From the NCBI GenBank assembly GCA_950295325.1, contig OX485806.1, positions 29,076,001-29,140,000 of the forward strand: 64,000 bases of DNA, read 5' to 3'. Below are positions 43,527-56,343 of the stretch, piece after piece. Under the pieces are notes generated by a model. The model saw only the letters and a program-made list of their open reading frames with translations. It had not been told where the DNA came from and ran no database searches. This DNA is from Polytrichum commune. Taxonomy: Eukaryota; Streptophyta; Polytrichopsida; Polytrichales; Polytrichaceae. Position numbers and translations under genes: made by a program. The number at the start of each line of letters is the position of its first letter. The first letter of the stretch is position 1.

Positions 43527-45015
43527 CTTTGGAACTACTATATAGGAAACTGATTACAGTCTTTCCAGTTAACACACTTACTCACCGACATCTTTGAAAA
43601 CCCATGGCAATTTCGGTGTTAGTTTATTTATAGTGTGATTTTTTAGGGATTTTGTGAAGAAACATGAGAATTTGATAGAATATAGTTCAATATTGAATTG
43701 AAAATTTGAACATGAATCAAATTGTTTGACGAAGATTTGTAGAAACCATATTGGGATTATATGTATGGATCAAATGAGATAGCGCAACACCAATTACAAC
43801 GTGGAAGGAAATGCATATAGATGATGATAAGTTGAATGCTCATACCTCAAAATCTAATGAACTTGAATGGGACTAACTCCTTTATGGATGTGGTAGCCTT
43901 GCAATAATTTGTGATATTTGTCAAGCATGCAAAGGGTCTGAAGTGCACAAAGTGTCTGTTACATGTCTTGAAGGTGGAGCATTAGATTGTTCCTAGTCTT
44001 AGAAATGTAATATTAGAAAGAATAAGGTTGTAATAAGCATGCAAGGTTGGTCCGCAGTGGGACAGAGTTATCCCATATTCTTTATAATAAGAATGAAGTT
44101 GAAAATGAGCAATAAAGGACAAGGCAAGGGGTGAGGATGATCATCTCACTCCAAGCATTGTTCATATGCCTCTGTGTATGTGTAATATGCTTGTGCATTC
44201 TTATCTCTAGTCATGTTGAGTTCCAATACCATGTGCTTCTATATCAGTCATTCCCAAGCATCCAAGTGTTGCAGCAACCAACCACTTAATGGACACCTTC
44301 ATTCTCAAACATCTTAGTGACTGTGATGACTAACCTACTTGAAATCACGTTTCCAACTCATCAAGGGCAACTATCTACAATGTTGATTCAAGTTCACCTC
44401 AAAGTGGGGCTTTCTCCCCATGATTCATACAATACAACAAATTGACGATTGTTAATAATGAATAAGAGTTCATGTTATAATCTTCTCATTTGAGACACGT
44501 GGACAACTTACCTTCTACGCAAACAATCCTATGATCACAAAGATGTCATCCATACAGTCATACCTACCATTAAAAACCCATACTTTCTTTAAAAAAAATT
44601 GCATTGGGATACACTTTTTAAGACAATTTAGGGGTTAACTTATAGGGGGTAAGTTTTGTATTTACCGGACCCCCGTAACACGGTCTATCCCGAGCTTTCA
44701 TCCTTATCCTTCATCCAAATTCCACATCCATCCAACATCCGAAGAGAGAAGTACCCAAAATAAAGACTTGTGATTGGTCGATGATGGGGCTCTTTCCCAC
44801 TCCCATAAGGTAGTCTATACTATCACACTATCGCCTTGTCCTTGGAAAATGATTATCTACTCACTGTCTCCGCCAAGTTCGGAACATTCTATGCTTGCCA
44901 GTTATTAAGGAGAAGTTATTGTGAGTCAGGAAATTTGACCACTAATAAGTTCGTCCATTTTTTATTTTTTTTGTTTAAAAAAAAAAAAAAGGTTGCAGCC
45001 CGAGTGTACTTCCAA
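43527..45015. other. Intergenic, nothing recognised
   Basis: No gene or repeat boundary found. An A-run lies near 44977-44990. Confidence 0.4.
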
Positions 45016-45241
45016 GTACACCATTGATGGTAATTAGTGCCACTTACTATTCGGAGTTACACATTGCTATAACACTATATTGATCATGTAAAAAAATTAC
45101 CAAGTACAGACCTTAATGTTATATAACGTCCAAACAACTGATTTCACCATCGTTGGTAAGAAATTTGATTCATAGTCAAAAGTTATAGCACAACGTAACT
45201 CCAAGTAGTACGTGACGCTAAATACCATAAACGGTGTAGTA
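45016..45241. mobile_element. Short MITE, ACACCGTTTATGG family, complete
   Basis: 226 bp with long inverted termini of about 46 bp: left GTACACCATTGATGGTAATT, right ACCATAAACGGTGTAGTAG, both followed inward by the TTACTATT/GGAGTTAC block. It is non-coding. Confidence 0.75.
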
Positions 45242-45422
45242 GTAATATGTAATGACGAGTTATGTTGTAACTTAACATGTCAGAGTTGCATGGCTTCCTG
45301 GGCATATAATTAACACGACGTAACCTAATAGTTTGAAGAATTATTAATTGAAGGACAAAATTCTTAGTGAGCGTCTAGGTCATGGTGGTGGAGGTCATGG
45401 CTCTTGGAGGTGAATGGGTTTT

Positions 45423-46267
45423 AGGGCCACTTCACACATAAGCCATGGGTTGTGATCATGTAATTGTGAGGGCCTTTAACTCTCGTACAAAGGCCATACT
45501 AGCTATCTAAGATCCTTGCCTTTGACATGGTTTGCTGGAAATTGCATAAAGCCTGCCTCTTGGAGGTGGGTGTGATGCAAATTCCGGAAAAACCATGAAA
45601 CACTATTCCATAGCATGTCATTTTTGGTCCTCCGTAAATAATTTTTTTGGGCCCTTAGGCCTTCACTTTCGAGTGTGGAGTGAACTTGGATGGTCTCGGT
45701 CTTTCCGACCAATGAGAGATTCTAGAGTGCAATAGTCATGAGCCTTCACTCTCATGCCGTTAGGGTCACTTCACACACAAGATCGAGGGTCGATGACGGT
45801 TGCACTTCAAGCATTCTCATTGGCGGAAAAGGCATAGCCGATCCAAGCTCACTTCACACTACGCTTGAGGGACCAACAAAGTAAGTGAATGCAAGAAGGA
45901 TGTAAAAGTCTACATGGAATCACACACGACATCAAATCGATCATGTTTCATGGTCACGTGGACTGGTTTTGTAAACCGCCTCTTGGAGGTAGGCCGAACA
46001 CAAAACCGGGAGACCATGGCATTCCAAAATCTCACAGCCGTTGATTTATTATATTTTTATCATGTATGAGGACCCCGCATGAATAGACCTTCTTTAAAAT
46101 AGCATTGGGTTGATGATGGCATAATCAAACATGATTTCACATTACACTTGAGGGCATGTGACCACGTTACATGATTTGGGAAGTGCCTTGGGACGGCCTT
46201 TGGACACTTTCTTTTGGGCTCTCACAATTTTATGGTCATGGCTCTTGGCTTGTGTGTGAAGTGGCCC
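45423..46267. mobile_element. Tourist/Harbinger-like element, TTTCACACACGAGCC family
   Basis: 845 bp. Left GGGCCACTTCACACATAAGCC and right GGCTTGTGTGTGAAGTGGCCC are inverted. An internal terminus-like motif at 45766 (GGTCACTTCACACACAAG) suggests two nested or fused copies. The right half relates to 30166-30935 in inverted orientation and the left half to 30958-31330. Confidence 0.7.
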
Positions 46268-46499
46268 TTCAATGCTTGGTTGGTGTATTGCAATCAAGTG
46301 AAGACTATTTAGGAACAAGATGACTCAAATTTAGACAAGCCATTTTGGTGTCCACTTTGCAACCCTTTGAAGGTGCCAACAATCCGGGCATGACATTTGA
46401 CTACGCCTTCACATATACACACTCATTATAAGATAGGTGGGTCCTAAAATGGTTACATTTGCCCACTAGCCCACCTCTCCTAACACATATGAAACATGC

Positions 46500-46860
46500 A
46501 ATTACTACAAGATAGTTAGCAAATGCAAATCGGGCTCATACGAACATCTTATTCATTATCAAAGTGAAGATTCTCTTGCTCATAAACTGATGATATAGGT
46601 TTCTCCCCCAAAAAATTTATGTTGACTATTGAGTGTACAATGGTTATCATGTTTTGAGCATGCAACCCAATCTCTTTTAAGCACATGCTCTCTTTTTGGG
46701 CATCTATTCTTGGAACACATACCACTAAACTTTAGATGTCCTAATAAGAAAGGTGAATTAATAAGTGTTGTCTACCATATTACTGTATGTTTAGGTTTGT
46801 TGGGTCTATCTTCAGCTGAATTCAATTGCCGTTGTCCAACAAATCACACGTGGCATGATT
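46500..46860. repeat. Dispersed repeat Y, copy 2
   Basis: Direct match to 21310-21700 in the sirtuin intron. Confidence 0.6.
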
Positions 46861-48339
46861 GACACATGATGTGACATGCATGTAAGGTACATTGTATATC
46901 ACATATTTATTTAGGCAACCTGTGATGAGGGTAGGTGGGCGCTTATGCAATCACCATCCCAAAGTTTGTAAATGGTAAGCCTTCAACAGTAGTGTGTCGA
47001 GCAGTTGGTTCAAAGATAGACTAGGACATTGATTCATGTGCATGGGTGCAAGGAACCGGGATGGCACAAGCCCATATTATATTATTATTTTTTCAAAATT
47101 TGTGCGTATGTCATATTTAGGGACATGTTTTAGGAAGCCTTTTATAGTGGACAATTACATAGTCATTCATGTTACCACAATAAGGTAGATGTGCCCAATT
47201 CGGTTTTTACTCTTAATTGTACACTTGTATTTGGGTGGAATGTGGTTAGTGTGGCTCCAAGAATGGGCACCAAAAAATTATGTGTTTAAATGAGATTGGA
47301 CTACATGCCCAATATATGGTAATCGTTCTAGGCTGAGAAGTCAACATAATTGGGGGGGGGGGGCGCTTTATGAACATTTAATGAGCATGGGAATCTCACT
47401 TTGATATTGAATAAGTTATTCATGTGAGCTTTGAGAATTATGAGGGAAGCAACTACGGTCTTCATTTGGATTTGCTAAGCAACTCGTACTAATTGTGTGT
47501 TTCATATTCCAAGAGAAGTGGGCTAATTGAAAAATGTAACCAATTAAGGGTGAGTTCCCATGTAAATTGCTCGTCCACAAGATTCTAGTGTGAATAAGAA
47601 CAAACCCATCCAAATGTAGAGGGAATTTGGTGGGGGCATGGTTTGTATGTGCCAACTAGCTACTCCCATCTTCTCAAACCTGGGTCCATCTACTAACCTC
47701 CTCCTCCAAGTTACCAAGGATGAAGTTCTAGACTAGCATTGGTTCTCTTGAGTCTTCAACCAGTTTTTAATCCTTTGATGACTGGACTTGTAGGTTAAAG
47801 ATTATTTGATGAACGAATGAAAGTCTAGCGGCTCGTGTCTACGGCCCTCCACATTCTAAAAGACCGCTTTAATATGATTGGATGGCAGCTTATGCTTAAC
47901 TACATGTGAACACCTCTGACCCACTATTATCTAGAATCTAGTAGGCGAGTGGTTTACATGGAAACTCACCCTAAGACACATCTACCTTATCTTCAATTTT
48001 GTTTAGGCATGTTTGTTGCATGCATTTAGTTCACATGCAACCAATCACATGTTGACACGTGGCATTCAAAAGGAAAAATGATACATAATTCACAACTAAT
48101 TTGACTGGCATACTAACAACCAATATATGCAACTTTGGAATGTCAGAAAATGGACTCTCGGATATGAGAATCCCTTTTTATGGCATTCCAAAGCTCCACC
48201 AATTAGTGTCACAACAAAGATGAACTAACATCATGCTAAATTTTACTTTAGAATTCGTAATGAACCTGACTAAATCGTTGGATGGACTGACCTTTTATAG
48301 TTGAATTCACTGCTTACTTCGCTGTACATTTCTCACTCC
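46861..48339. other. Intergenic, degraded repeats
   Basis: No gene. 47140-47340 resembles 18300-18440 and 53060-53160 (AATGGGCACCAAAA phrase). A G-run lies at 47352-47362. Confidence 0.4.
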
Positions 48340-48507
48340 TTACACTAAATGCCAAAATTTTATTTAAAAATTGGTCATTTAAAAAAAAGGTTTAAAGGTT
48401 TACCTATATCACATTGACATATTTGACATTTATAGCAAGAAACTTAATGTAACCATTTGCAAATAGTGTGTGTGACACTAAATACTATAAACAATGCACT
48501 TCACTCA
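48340..48507. mobile_element. MITE fragment, ACTATAAAC/CACTAAAT family
   Basis: Ends with GACACTAAATACTATAAACAATG and starts with TTACACTAAATGCC. It is a worn, short relative of the 45016 family. Confidence 0.45.
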
Positions 48508-48785
48508 TTCTTCCTAACTTTGGGGGCAGGGTTTCAAGTTCATTGAATGGATTTGAATGAGATGGAAAAATTCTAGGGTCTTACATTCAACACATATGTT
48601 ATTCATCTTCAAATCCCTACAATAGCTCAAACTATCTTTTGAGCTATTGTAGAATTTTGGTTATAAAGTGGTGGAGCTTCCTACTGTTCAGTGCTCATGA
48701 CTCGTTTCCATTTCGTTTCCAAATTTTGGTTACCATAATCACTATGTGCTCCTCTAAATAAATTCCACTAAAAAATGATTTTGAT

Positions 48786-49300
48786 AGTGCTACACCGTTT
48801 ATGGTATTTTAGTGTCACATGCATAACAATGTATACTAACATATACTGGCTTGAGTAGTATATCCAATAGTGTTACGAGGTGTATGCTTATGTTACACAA
48901 TGATCTACAAGTTGACTCATGTGTATATAAGTGACACATAAACAATAGTCATCATCATGGCTCACTTCCAACCTAAAATACCCGGCATCTTCTACCCTCC
49001 GCACAACTTGAGATCAAGTTGCCTCTGTTTATATTTTCATTGTGTCGCGCTATATTCTCGACATCTTCACAGCAGGGCTCACGACCCTCCCATCTCCCTA
49101 ACCATGTTGGGTAATGTTATGCACTTGCCATCAAGAGGCTTGATAATATCCTCCCCTTGCATACTAACACGCAAAACTATCATCTCAAGCATCCCAACGC
49201 ACTACACTAACTGTCACAATGTAAAAGAGCTTCTTCAACCAAAAGAGCTACTTACGTTTGACCAGAAGTATCATAGTGGCAATCAACGAACGTGACACTT
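48786..49300. mobile_element. MITE, ACACCGTTTATGG family, longer member
   Basis: Left end TGCTACACCGTTTATGG. The interior is collinear with the split copy at 40683-42235. No inverted right terminus is clear. The frame at 48957-49295 within it has no domain signal. Confidence 0.5.
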
Positions 49301-49589
49301 GTAGAACCTCCAAGAATCTAGTTTAAGCCGTTTGCAAATAATGCATAGACCGATGACGAGAAACTGTTTAATTCTACCACTTACTTTACATAAAAGATAC
49401 CAAAACCTACCGAACCTTTAGCTTTTTCAGTAATAAACTAATCGAACTTTCTTTGTGACCGTTGAGTGACACACAACTTACTTGCTTCCGGGGCCGGAGC
49501 ATCGTGGTTTGAAATTTAAACGGAGCTTTTTTGGATTTTGGCGGGCTACATTCAACAGTGTAAGAAGAAGATGAGTGCTCGCTTTTTAC

Positions 49590-49632
49590 AAACAAGAGAA
49601 AGAGAAAGAGAGAGAGAGAAGAAGAAGAGGAG
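49590..49632. repeat. GA-rich simple repeat
   Basis: AGAGAAAGAGAAAGAGAGAGAG and then GAAGAAGAAG. Confidence 0.8.
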
Positions 49633-49664
49633 GTGGTGGTGGCCCTGCCCTGGCGGGGAACTTT

Positions 49665-49916
49665 CTACCCCAAAAGAGGGCTTGTCATCAACACCACCAC
49701 CACTGCTCCCTCGAATGCGCCAGCGGTGGCAGCCGAGTTTCTGATTACGGGGTCAAAATAGGCAGTGAGTCCCTTAATATAGGCTCCCAAGAATGTCCCC
49801 AAAGAGGCAAGTTTGACTGCCGTTTCTCTGTTTACGTTGACACGATCAATGACTCTCCCGTTCGAAATTAATTCAAAGGTGCCATGTGTTTTTGGTTCAG
49901 GGAACGCAAATCTCAA
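49665..49916 (-). pseudogene. Possible exon or gene fragment, unassigned
   Basis: The minus strand encodes about 83 residues that look protein-like (KTHGTFELISNGRVIDRVNV, then LASLGTFLGAYIKGL) with good amino-acid balance and higher GC than the flanks. There is no ATG at the start; the frame begins at a TTG and could be an internal exon. I do not recognise the family. It ends in TAG inside a Gly/Val-rich tail. Neighbouring exons were not found, so a captured fragment is likely. Confidence 0.3.
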
Positions 49917-50099
49917 AATCAGGTGTTGATGATGACTCAGATATGCCTAGTTTAGTGTTTTGTTGTTTTTAAATGGAGAGAGAGAGCATCATGGTATCGA
50001 GATATTTCGGAATTGCTGTTACATGCAATTGTGTAAGTTCAGTTAGTGTGTTTCAATGTGATCTTGTTGAGGATTTTGAGTTGATGATACACCCTACAC

Positions 50100-50410
50100 T
50101 CTGTAATATCCACCTCCATTATGTCATGTCACTCACTTTCTAATATCTTGAAACCCTAGGGAACGGATGTTTGTAGTTCAAATCTCACTCCTTATTGTTA
50201 CATTTCTCTCCCTTATATCACGAATTTTGTCATTAGTGCAAACCACCAAAGGAGTCAACCCACACCCTCGCATTGCGCCATGTGTCAATATGTGGAGTGT
50301 CGCCTTCTTCTTCTTCTTCTTATTCCTCTTCTTCTTCTTATGTACTTGTTGAATGTTGGTGCATGCATATGCCACATCGTCCGGGAAGGCCAAGTGGAGT
50401 GGGACCAGAC
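50100..50410. repeat. Dispersed inverted copy of the 28.7-kb array unit
   Basis: Reverse complement of 28735-29000, including GAACATCCGTTCCCTAGGG-type, GGTGGTTTGCA and the CTTCTTCTT-rich stretch. It includes one unit only, so this may be the dispersed ancestor of the tandem array. Confidence 0.65.
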
Positions 50411-51082
50411 CACACCATTAAAATGTTGCACTTTGTGTTATTATGTAGTGGCACATGCTACATTGATTCTATAGTATCACGCATCCATGTTAACACTACA
50501 AAACTTCGTAATATCACGTGCACTTTGGTTGCCACAAGTGTGATACTACGGAGTTTAGAGTGTATTGCCGTGTTTGAAACATTCACCCGACTTCGATTGT
50601 CAAGGTCCCATCACATTGTTGGTATCAAGTTGTATAACACGTCATCATGTATTTGCCATGAAAAATTCCAATTGGTGGTTTGAGATAACCCTAAATTACT
50701 GGATGATAGTGAAATGGCACTCAAAATTGAATGGAGTGGTTGGTGCTTCGATTCCCGGTCGTGAAATTATCTCTCTGCTTGACGAAAAACTAGCCAAGTG
50801 GTCAAGCGCCTCATGTGTTCTAAGAGTAAAATAAAATTCCAACTGACTTCGCGTGTGTGTGGGGGAAAAGAAACGAAATATGCTATGTGACATTGGATAC
50901 TTTCACTTCAGTTGTGCAAGTAAGGTTTACATATACATGTTTTCGTGTTCAGCAAAATACACATAATTGAAACATGTGTTTATATCACATTGCAAAGAAA
51001 TTGATATAAGACTCCCATATAATTCCCTATAATTGGCACTAAAAATGTCAAACTTAAAAGCAAACAAGAACATGGCATCTAA
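50411..51082. other. Intergenic, possible tRNA-derived fragments
   Basis: Contains TTCGATTCCCGG (50748) and TAGCCAAGTGGTCAAGCG (about 50788), which resemble tRNA B and A boxes but lie in the wrong order for a tRNA gene. No gene is called. Confidence 0.35.

Positions 51083-51127
<45 letters not shown>
51083..51127. repeat. (TG)n(TA)n compound microsatellite
   Basis: About eight TG units followed by about fourteen TA units. Confidence 0.9.
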
Positions 51128-51130
<3 letters not shown>

Positions 51131-53184
51131 ATGTAAGTAACATACGTCAACGAGGTAATTTCCTTGTAGACATTGAGGTCCTCTTCATCATTGTTTGGCT
51201 TGGCACAAAAATTACTATAAAAATGGTAACATGTGGTGATTTGTGGCTTTACCCGGTTCCGGTGAGGAAACTTGCAGGGAAAAAAAGGAAGAAACAGGAG
51301 GCTAAGAAGAAGTAGCAGTAGGTCTACAAGAAGACAAGTGGTTTTTCTTAGAATGCATGTGGCTCCTAACTTAGTAGAATTAATTTCATCGGGAACTGCA
51401 GTTGACACAGTGCCTAGGCTTGTGTGGCTTGCTAATTCTAAGGGTGAGACCTCACAGGAGGCAAGAGAGTGAACTAAAGGAATTCACAAGTAATTTTAAT
51501 TCAAGGAATAAACTCATCTAGAAAATTTGTAATCCTTTTAATTTCTATCTTCCTACATGGGGAAAATTTGCACCAGCTCATACTTCTCCCGATCTGGTAG
51601 GAGTTTTTTAAGTGACCGGTCATGGGTGTCTGTACTCTAATAAGTATGAGGGCACTTTCCTCATAGTTAATAATGATGTGACCAACACTATAGTAAAGGC
51701 ACATATGCCTGATCAGCGCCCCATCAACAATCTATAAGGTATCGAAATTTTGTTCAAGCTAGGTGTGGGTTTCCATCAGGCCGGAACCAATAGTTTCATG
51801 AAACTTGTCTTGGTTTTGAGTGCTAAAGTGAGGAAGATTGAGGAGTTAAATTGAGCGGTTATGGCATACTCTAGACATTGGTACCGTAGCACCATAGTTG
51901 GTTCGTGCAAAAATAATTCCCAAATTAAAAACATAATAAATTGGAAATTATGAACCCAATCAAATGAATAAGTGAAAAACTATATTAGGAAAAAACTAAT
52001 TAATGGAAAATTTGGACTCTTCTAAGCTCCAACCATGTTAATGCGCCATAAGAGGTTGCATGCTAACGCATTAATGGCTCAGCGCCCTGCTCACTCAAAG
52101 CGGCAAACTCTCTTTCTATATCCACCTCCCTCTCCTCCTTGCTAACAGGGATAAAAGAAAAATCAACCTGTCGTTGTTTTGGTGCCATTTCTAACACTCT
52201 TCTCACACATGTCAAAGTGCAAATACATACAAAAAACCTAAACACATACACTGTGCAAAGACAAACAAGAGCCACGCTAAGTAAGGTTAAGGTGGATACT
52301 TAGGTTTAAGGCCAAGAAGTTGCCATGAATGAATGAGACAAAAAAAATAACCTACTTCCAGTACTGTTGGACCTTCCCCAAAAAATGAATTGAACTTTCT
52401 TAAATCATAGGACTCACGAAATTTCATAAATTGTATTTTTAGTTGATGAACCTTATTTTTCAAAAAATAAATAAATATTCGTTTCAAGGTGCACAAACCA
52501 TCTATGGTGCTACGGTAATATGTTCTCACCAACTTTTGATGTCAAAAATTCATAGTAATTTCAATCCAAGGAAAAAAATTATCAAAAAAAATTCTACAAT
52601 CCTCCTTATTTCTATCTTCCTACATGGGAAGCAAATTGCACTACCTTATACTTCTCCAGATATGGTGCATAATCTCTTAAGTGATTGGTTATGGGTGCCT
52701 CTACTCTAATTGCCACAAACCATTACATAGTGTAGTAGGTACGGTAGGTCTTTTGTGTGGCTTGCTAATTTCATGGTGAAATCCTGCAAGAAAATAGGCA
52801 TGGGAAAAGGGGGGGGGGGTCTACCGTCTACAAAGAAGTGAATTACAAGCTGAGGTGATCTGACTGTTTACAGTTGGCAGGAGGGGTGACTGTGTGGATT
52901 TCTTCAATAGAGATGCCACCTCGATTATATTGTTGTGGCCACATTTTTATTATAAACAATCAGCCTTAGAATGAAAGCGGCCGTCTATGACAAAGAAGAC
53001 TAGTGTAACTTAGCTCAGCCCGACAGGAGCTTAGAGACAAGGAAAATGAATTTTTTTGAAGGTATGTAGGCCTTATGTGGTTACTCTTCTTAACCCTTCC
53101 TTAATTGAGTAGTATATGACAAGGTTTGTAGTTATGAATGGACATCAAAAGGACATGTGTTATGATAAAGATCGGATTAAAGGT
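51128..53184. other. Intergenic, nothing recognised
   Basis: AT-rich. 51480-51720 and 52540-52730 share a phrase (TTTCTATCTTCCTACATGGG), with a third occurrence as TCTACCCTCATACATGGG at 56075, so an old dispersed repeat is present. A G-run lies at 52810-52819. Confidence 0.4.
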
Positions 53185-53600
53185 GAAAAAGAAAAAGAAA
53201 ATGGTGAATGGTCACTACTAGTGCACTAGACTAGTGGTAGAAGAATTCTTGTGTGGATCCAAAAATGGTTGTTTTTGTGTAAAAGTGGTGGTCCAAAGAG
53301 GATGCAGTGATTGGTTGGATAGGTGTTGTTCGACACCACTTGCGATCACTTTTGGGTGTCATGAAGTTAACTGTTTTGTGTGCATTTGTACGTAGAGTAG
53401 GATATTTGCATGCTCAAATTAGGGAGACTCTACTATACAAGTAGGGGGTGTGACTTACTTGCCTCTTTGGGAAAATGCAACTAGTTGTTTACATGGAGTG
53501 TAGTTATGAAACAACTTGCATTTGTCATCATTTCCTCCACCCAATCTCTGAAAAAAATTGCACAAATTTTGAAGCCACTCTTTCTAGCCAAACGAGCTTA
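53185..53600. repeat. Dispersed repeat X, copy 2
   Basis: Inverted match to 15486-15960. Confidence 0.6.
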
Positions 53601-55544
53601 TTCTCACTCTATTCCATATAACTACCTTATGTGCTCAAAATGTAGACACCATTCTAAACTGAATTGTTGTCACAATTGCGAGAGCATGACCAACAGAGGC
53701 AACTCCCAATCTGATTTTTCCATTGAGTTGGAACCAATCTTGTAATAGTCTAACCACACTAGTTTGGGTTTGTGCCATCTCGACCCGTTGTACCCGTGCC
53801 GATGAATGAATGTGTCGGGATGCCACTATTGACAACTCGCCATTTCGGAACTTTCAAACGACAACTTCATCAACGTCTATGTGCCCTCACCGTTCCAATG
53901 TCCTAGAACGTACAAAGGTAGTTTGGGTCCATGTCAACTAGTGCATATGAATTCAGTTCCAGGCCACCCCCACACCATTCACTCAACATGCCGCTGTGGA
54001 GTCCAATAATTTTGGATCTTTGGATTGACAATTATGTTGATGCATATGCACCATGGTTGTTTCAAAGTCTCAAAACGTATATTAATACATAGTTACTTCC
54101 CCCACATTGTCCCGGCTTGTTACACTTGTGCATATGCAAATTAATGTCCTAGACCTTTCCTGCCACCGTCCACTCTACATACTATTGTCAACGGCTAAAC
54201 ATTTTTCGAACTCAAAAACAATGATTGTGACATCGTCCTCCGTTATGAACTGTGTAGATTATAGATTAAGATGTAGCCGCTGTGCATGATATGAACAATG
54301 ACAAGTAACTCACTCGATTTACTTGGAAATCATGCACCTCTATCGATAACCACGTTAGGGCCACACAGGTACCTTTCCTCACCTCTGTCTATTATCTAGG
54401 ATAGGTGTAGATGATGACACTCGGTGAAAGTGGTACATCTACGACGATCCTAGATATCGGGACAGAGGCCTGATGAACTTTTAGGGCTCCCGTGCTTAAC
54501 CCTGTTTGTCACTGAAAACTTAATTTCCTTCTTCAAGGACGACTCATCAAAGTACGGAAAGGGTTAAATTAGAATGTAGGTTGTAGTAGCCTTTCTGCAG
54601 AAAATGATGAATAACTCCACTTAATTTCCTATAATGCATGTGGGCAGCACTAATTGCAGTGGAAAGTGTGGGTCGTAGGTACGTATGTAGCCTTCATTTG
54701 TAGCATGGAGGCGGTTTGCCAAACCCCACCCGGCCCTCACCCGAGCCTGGTACCCTAAAATGTATGTGGGTGTTATTTGGTTACGTTTTCCAAGTTCTCC
54801 AAGTTCTACTGAACAAATTTACACAACAATGGAACTTGTGAACCTTGCATTAGCGAATCTATGATCATGTTCCAAACATCAACAAAAACCAGATTGGAAA
54901 CCGGACCCTTCCTTCGTTTAGTCATGACCATCAAGAGTACATGTGTGCTCATGGTTCTCTTAATCAATATATAGTCTAAAATGGTTGATAGTCTTATCAA
55001 TATCTTTTAAACACATGTTATGTTGGATAAGCCTTACTTTTGTAACAAGGAGACTTTTGAACAAGGACGTAAGGTCAATGGGCTAAAGTTCACGTCAATG
55101 GGATCACTGATGTTTATGTTTCTTTTCATGTTCTTTGTCTTGTTGTATTCCGTATCATTATGTAGTTGAGTATGGAGGGTGAGCAGGATTGGGAATATGT
55201 CAGATTTATTTCGGGAATTGTATCATGATTATTCTCTTATCGTCACTGCCGTATGAGATTCAACTTGATAAACTTGGGTGAAGCATTATCACTAAATATT
55301 ATTAGAATGAAATGGTTGATAGCAATTGAATGTTGTTATGTCCGTTCTTAGATCTAATCTCATTAAATTTTCATACATGTGGGCTGCAGTAAACGATGAA
55401 TAACACTTACTTTTGTTGGCCCAAACTTATCATAACTTACATGTGGGCAGCACTAATTGCACTGAAAGTGTGGAGTAGTAGGTAGCGTAGTCTCCTACTA
55501 CGAGAGGTTTGCCAAACCCAGGCTAACTTATCAGGACATAGCAG
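53601..55544. other. Intergenic, nothing recognised
   Basis: No gene, RNA or bounded element found. Two similar short phrases (GTGGGCAGCACTAATTGCA at 54640 and 55445) suggest an old duplication. Confidence 0.4.
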
Positions 55545-55765
55545 TGTCCCTGGATATTTTTGGGCATAAATCGGTCGAGATCCTAGCTATAGTGTTTCCA
55601 AGTCCAACTGGTTACACATTGGCATCTTTCGGTTTTTCTGTATTGATTTGGGGTAAATTCTCTAGATTCTTGTAAAACGATCGGTAATTTTCATGCAGTC
55701 TTGAACTTCAACCACTAATTTCTCAAACTCAACCGGTTCATCTGTAATTAGTGGTCGTTTTAGCC
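55545..55765 (+). mobile_element. MULE-type MITE (AACCGGTT family), right end worn
   Basis: Begins CAGTGTCCCTGGATATTTTT and follows the family through CCAAGTCCAACTGGTTACAC and CAAACTCAACCGGTTCATC. The right terminus has lost its inverted repeat. Confidence 0.65.
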
Positions 55766-56156
55766 CATTCATCGGTACTTAATTTGTAGTAGAGGCACTT
55801 ATTCTCGATCAGGACCCCATCATCATCAATCTTTACAGAGTATTCAATTTGGCATTTCGATAAGGTTAGGATTGCATTTCGATTAGGCTGGAACCAATAA
55901 TGTCATGACACGTGTCTTAGATTTGAGCGCTAAAGTGAGGAGGAATGAGCGGTTATAACAAGACTCTAGACTATGATAATATGTGCAAGCCAACTTTTGG
56001 TTTCAAAAATTCACAGTAATTTCAAGTGAAGGAAAAAAATTACTGAAAAATGTGCGATCCTGCCGATATCTACCCTCATACATGGGAAACATTTGCACCA
56101 CCTTACACTTCTCCAGATTTGATGTAAAATCTCTCAGGTGGTCGGTTATGGGTGGG

Positions 56157-56343
56157 CTGGGGCGAACCAACCCGTACACTGGTTCCTTGGAGGCAAGGGT
56201 TTCGGCATCCAACAAGGAACGAGAGTATGGATCATGATGGGTGCCTCTGTTATAGATTTGGGCGAACCAACCCATACACTCGCTCCTTGTTGATGCCTAA
56301 ACCCTTGCCTTCAAGGAACCAGTGTATGGGTTGTTTTGCCCCA
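56157..56343. mobile_element. Small foldback element upstream of CSLD
   Basis: 187 bp with inverted termini of about 64 bp: left GGGCGAACCAACCCGTACAC through ACAAGGAACGAG, right its complement ending GTTTTGCCCC. The loop of about 60 bp holds a third copy of the GGGCGAACCAACCC word. It lies 1 kb before the CSLD start codon. Confidence 0.75.

Noticed and set aside
48957-49295. 112-codon frame
   Set aside because: Lies inside a MITE and has no family match. The collinear copy at 40683-42235 does not preserve it.
50748-50806. tRNA-like A and B boxes
   Set aside because: The B-type box precedes the A-type box and no cloverleaf can be drawn, so no tRNA gene. At most SINE debris.
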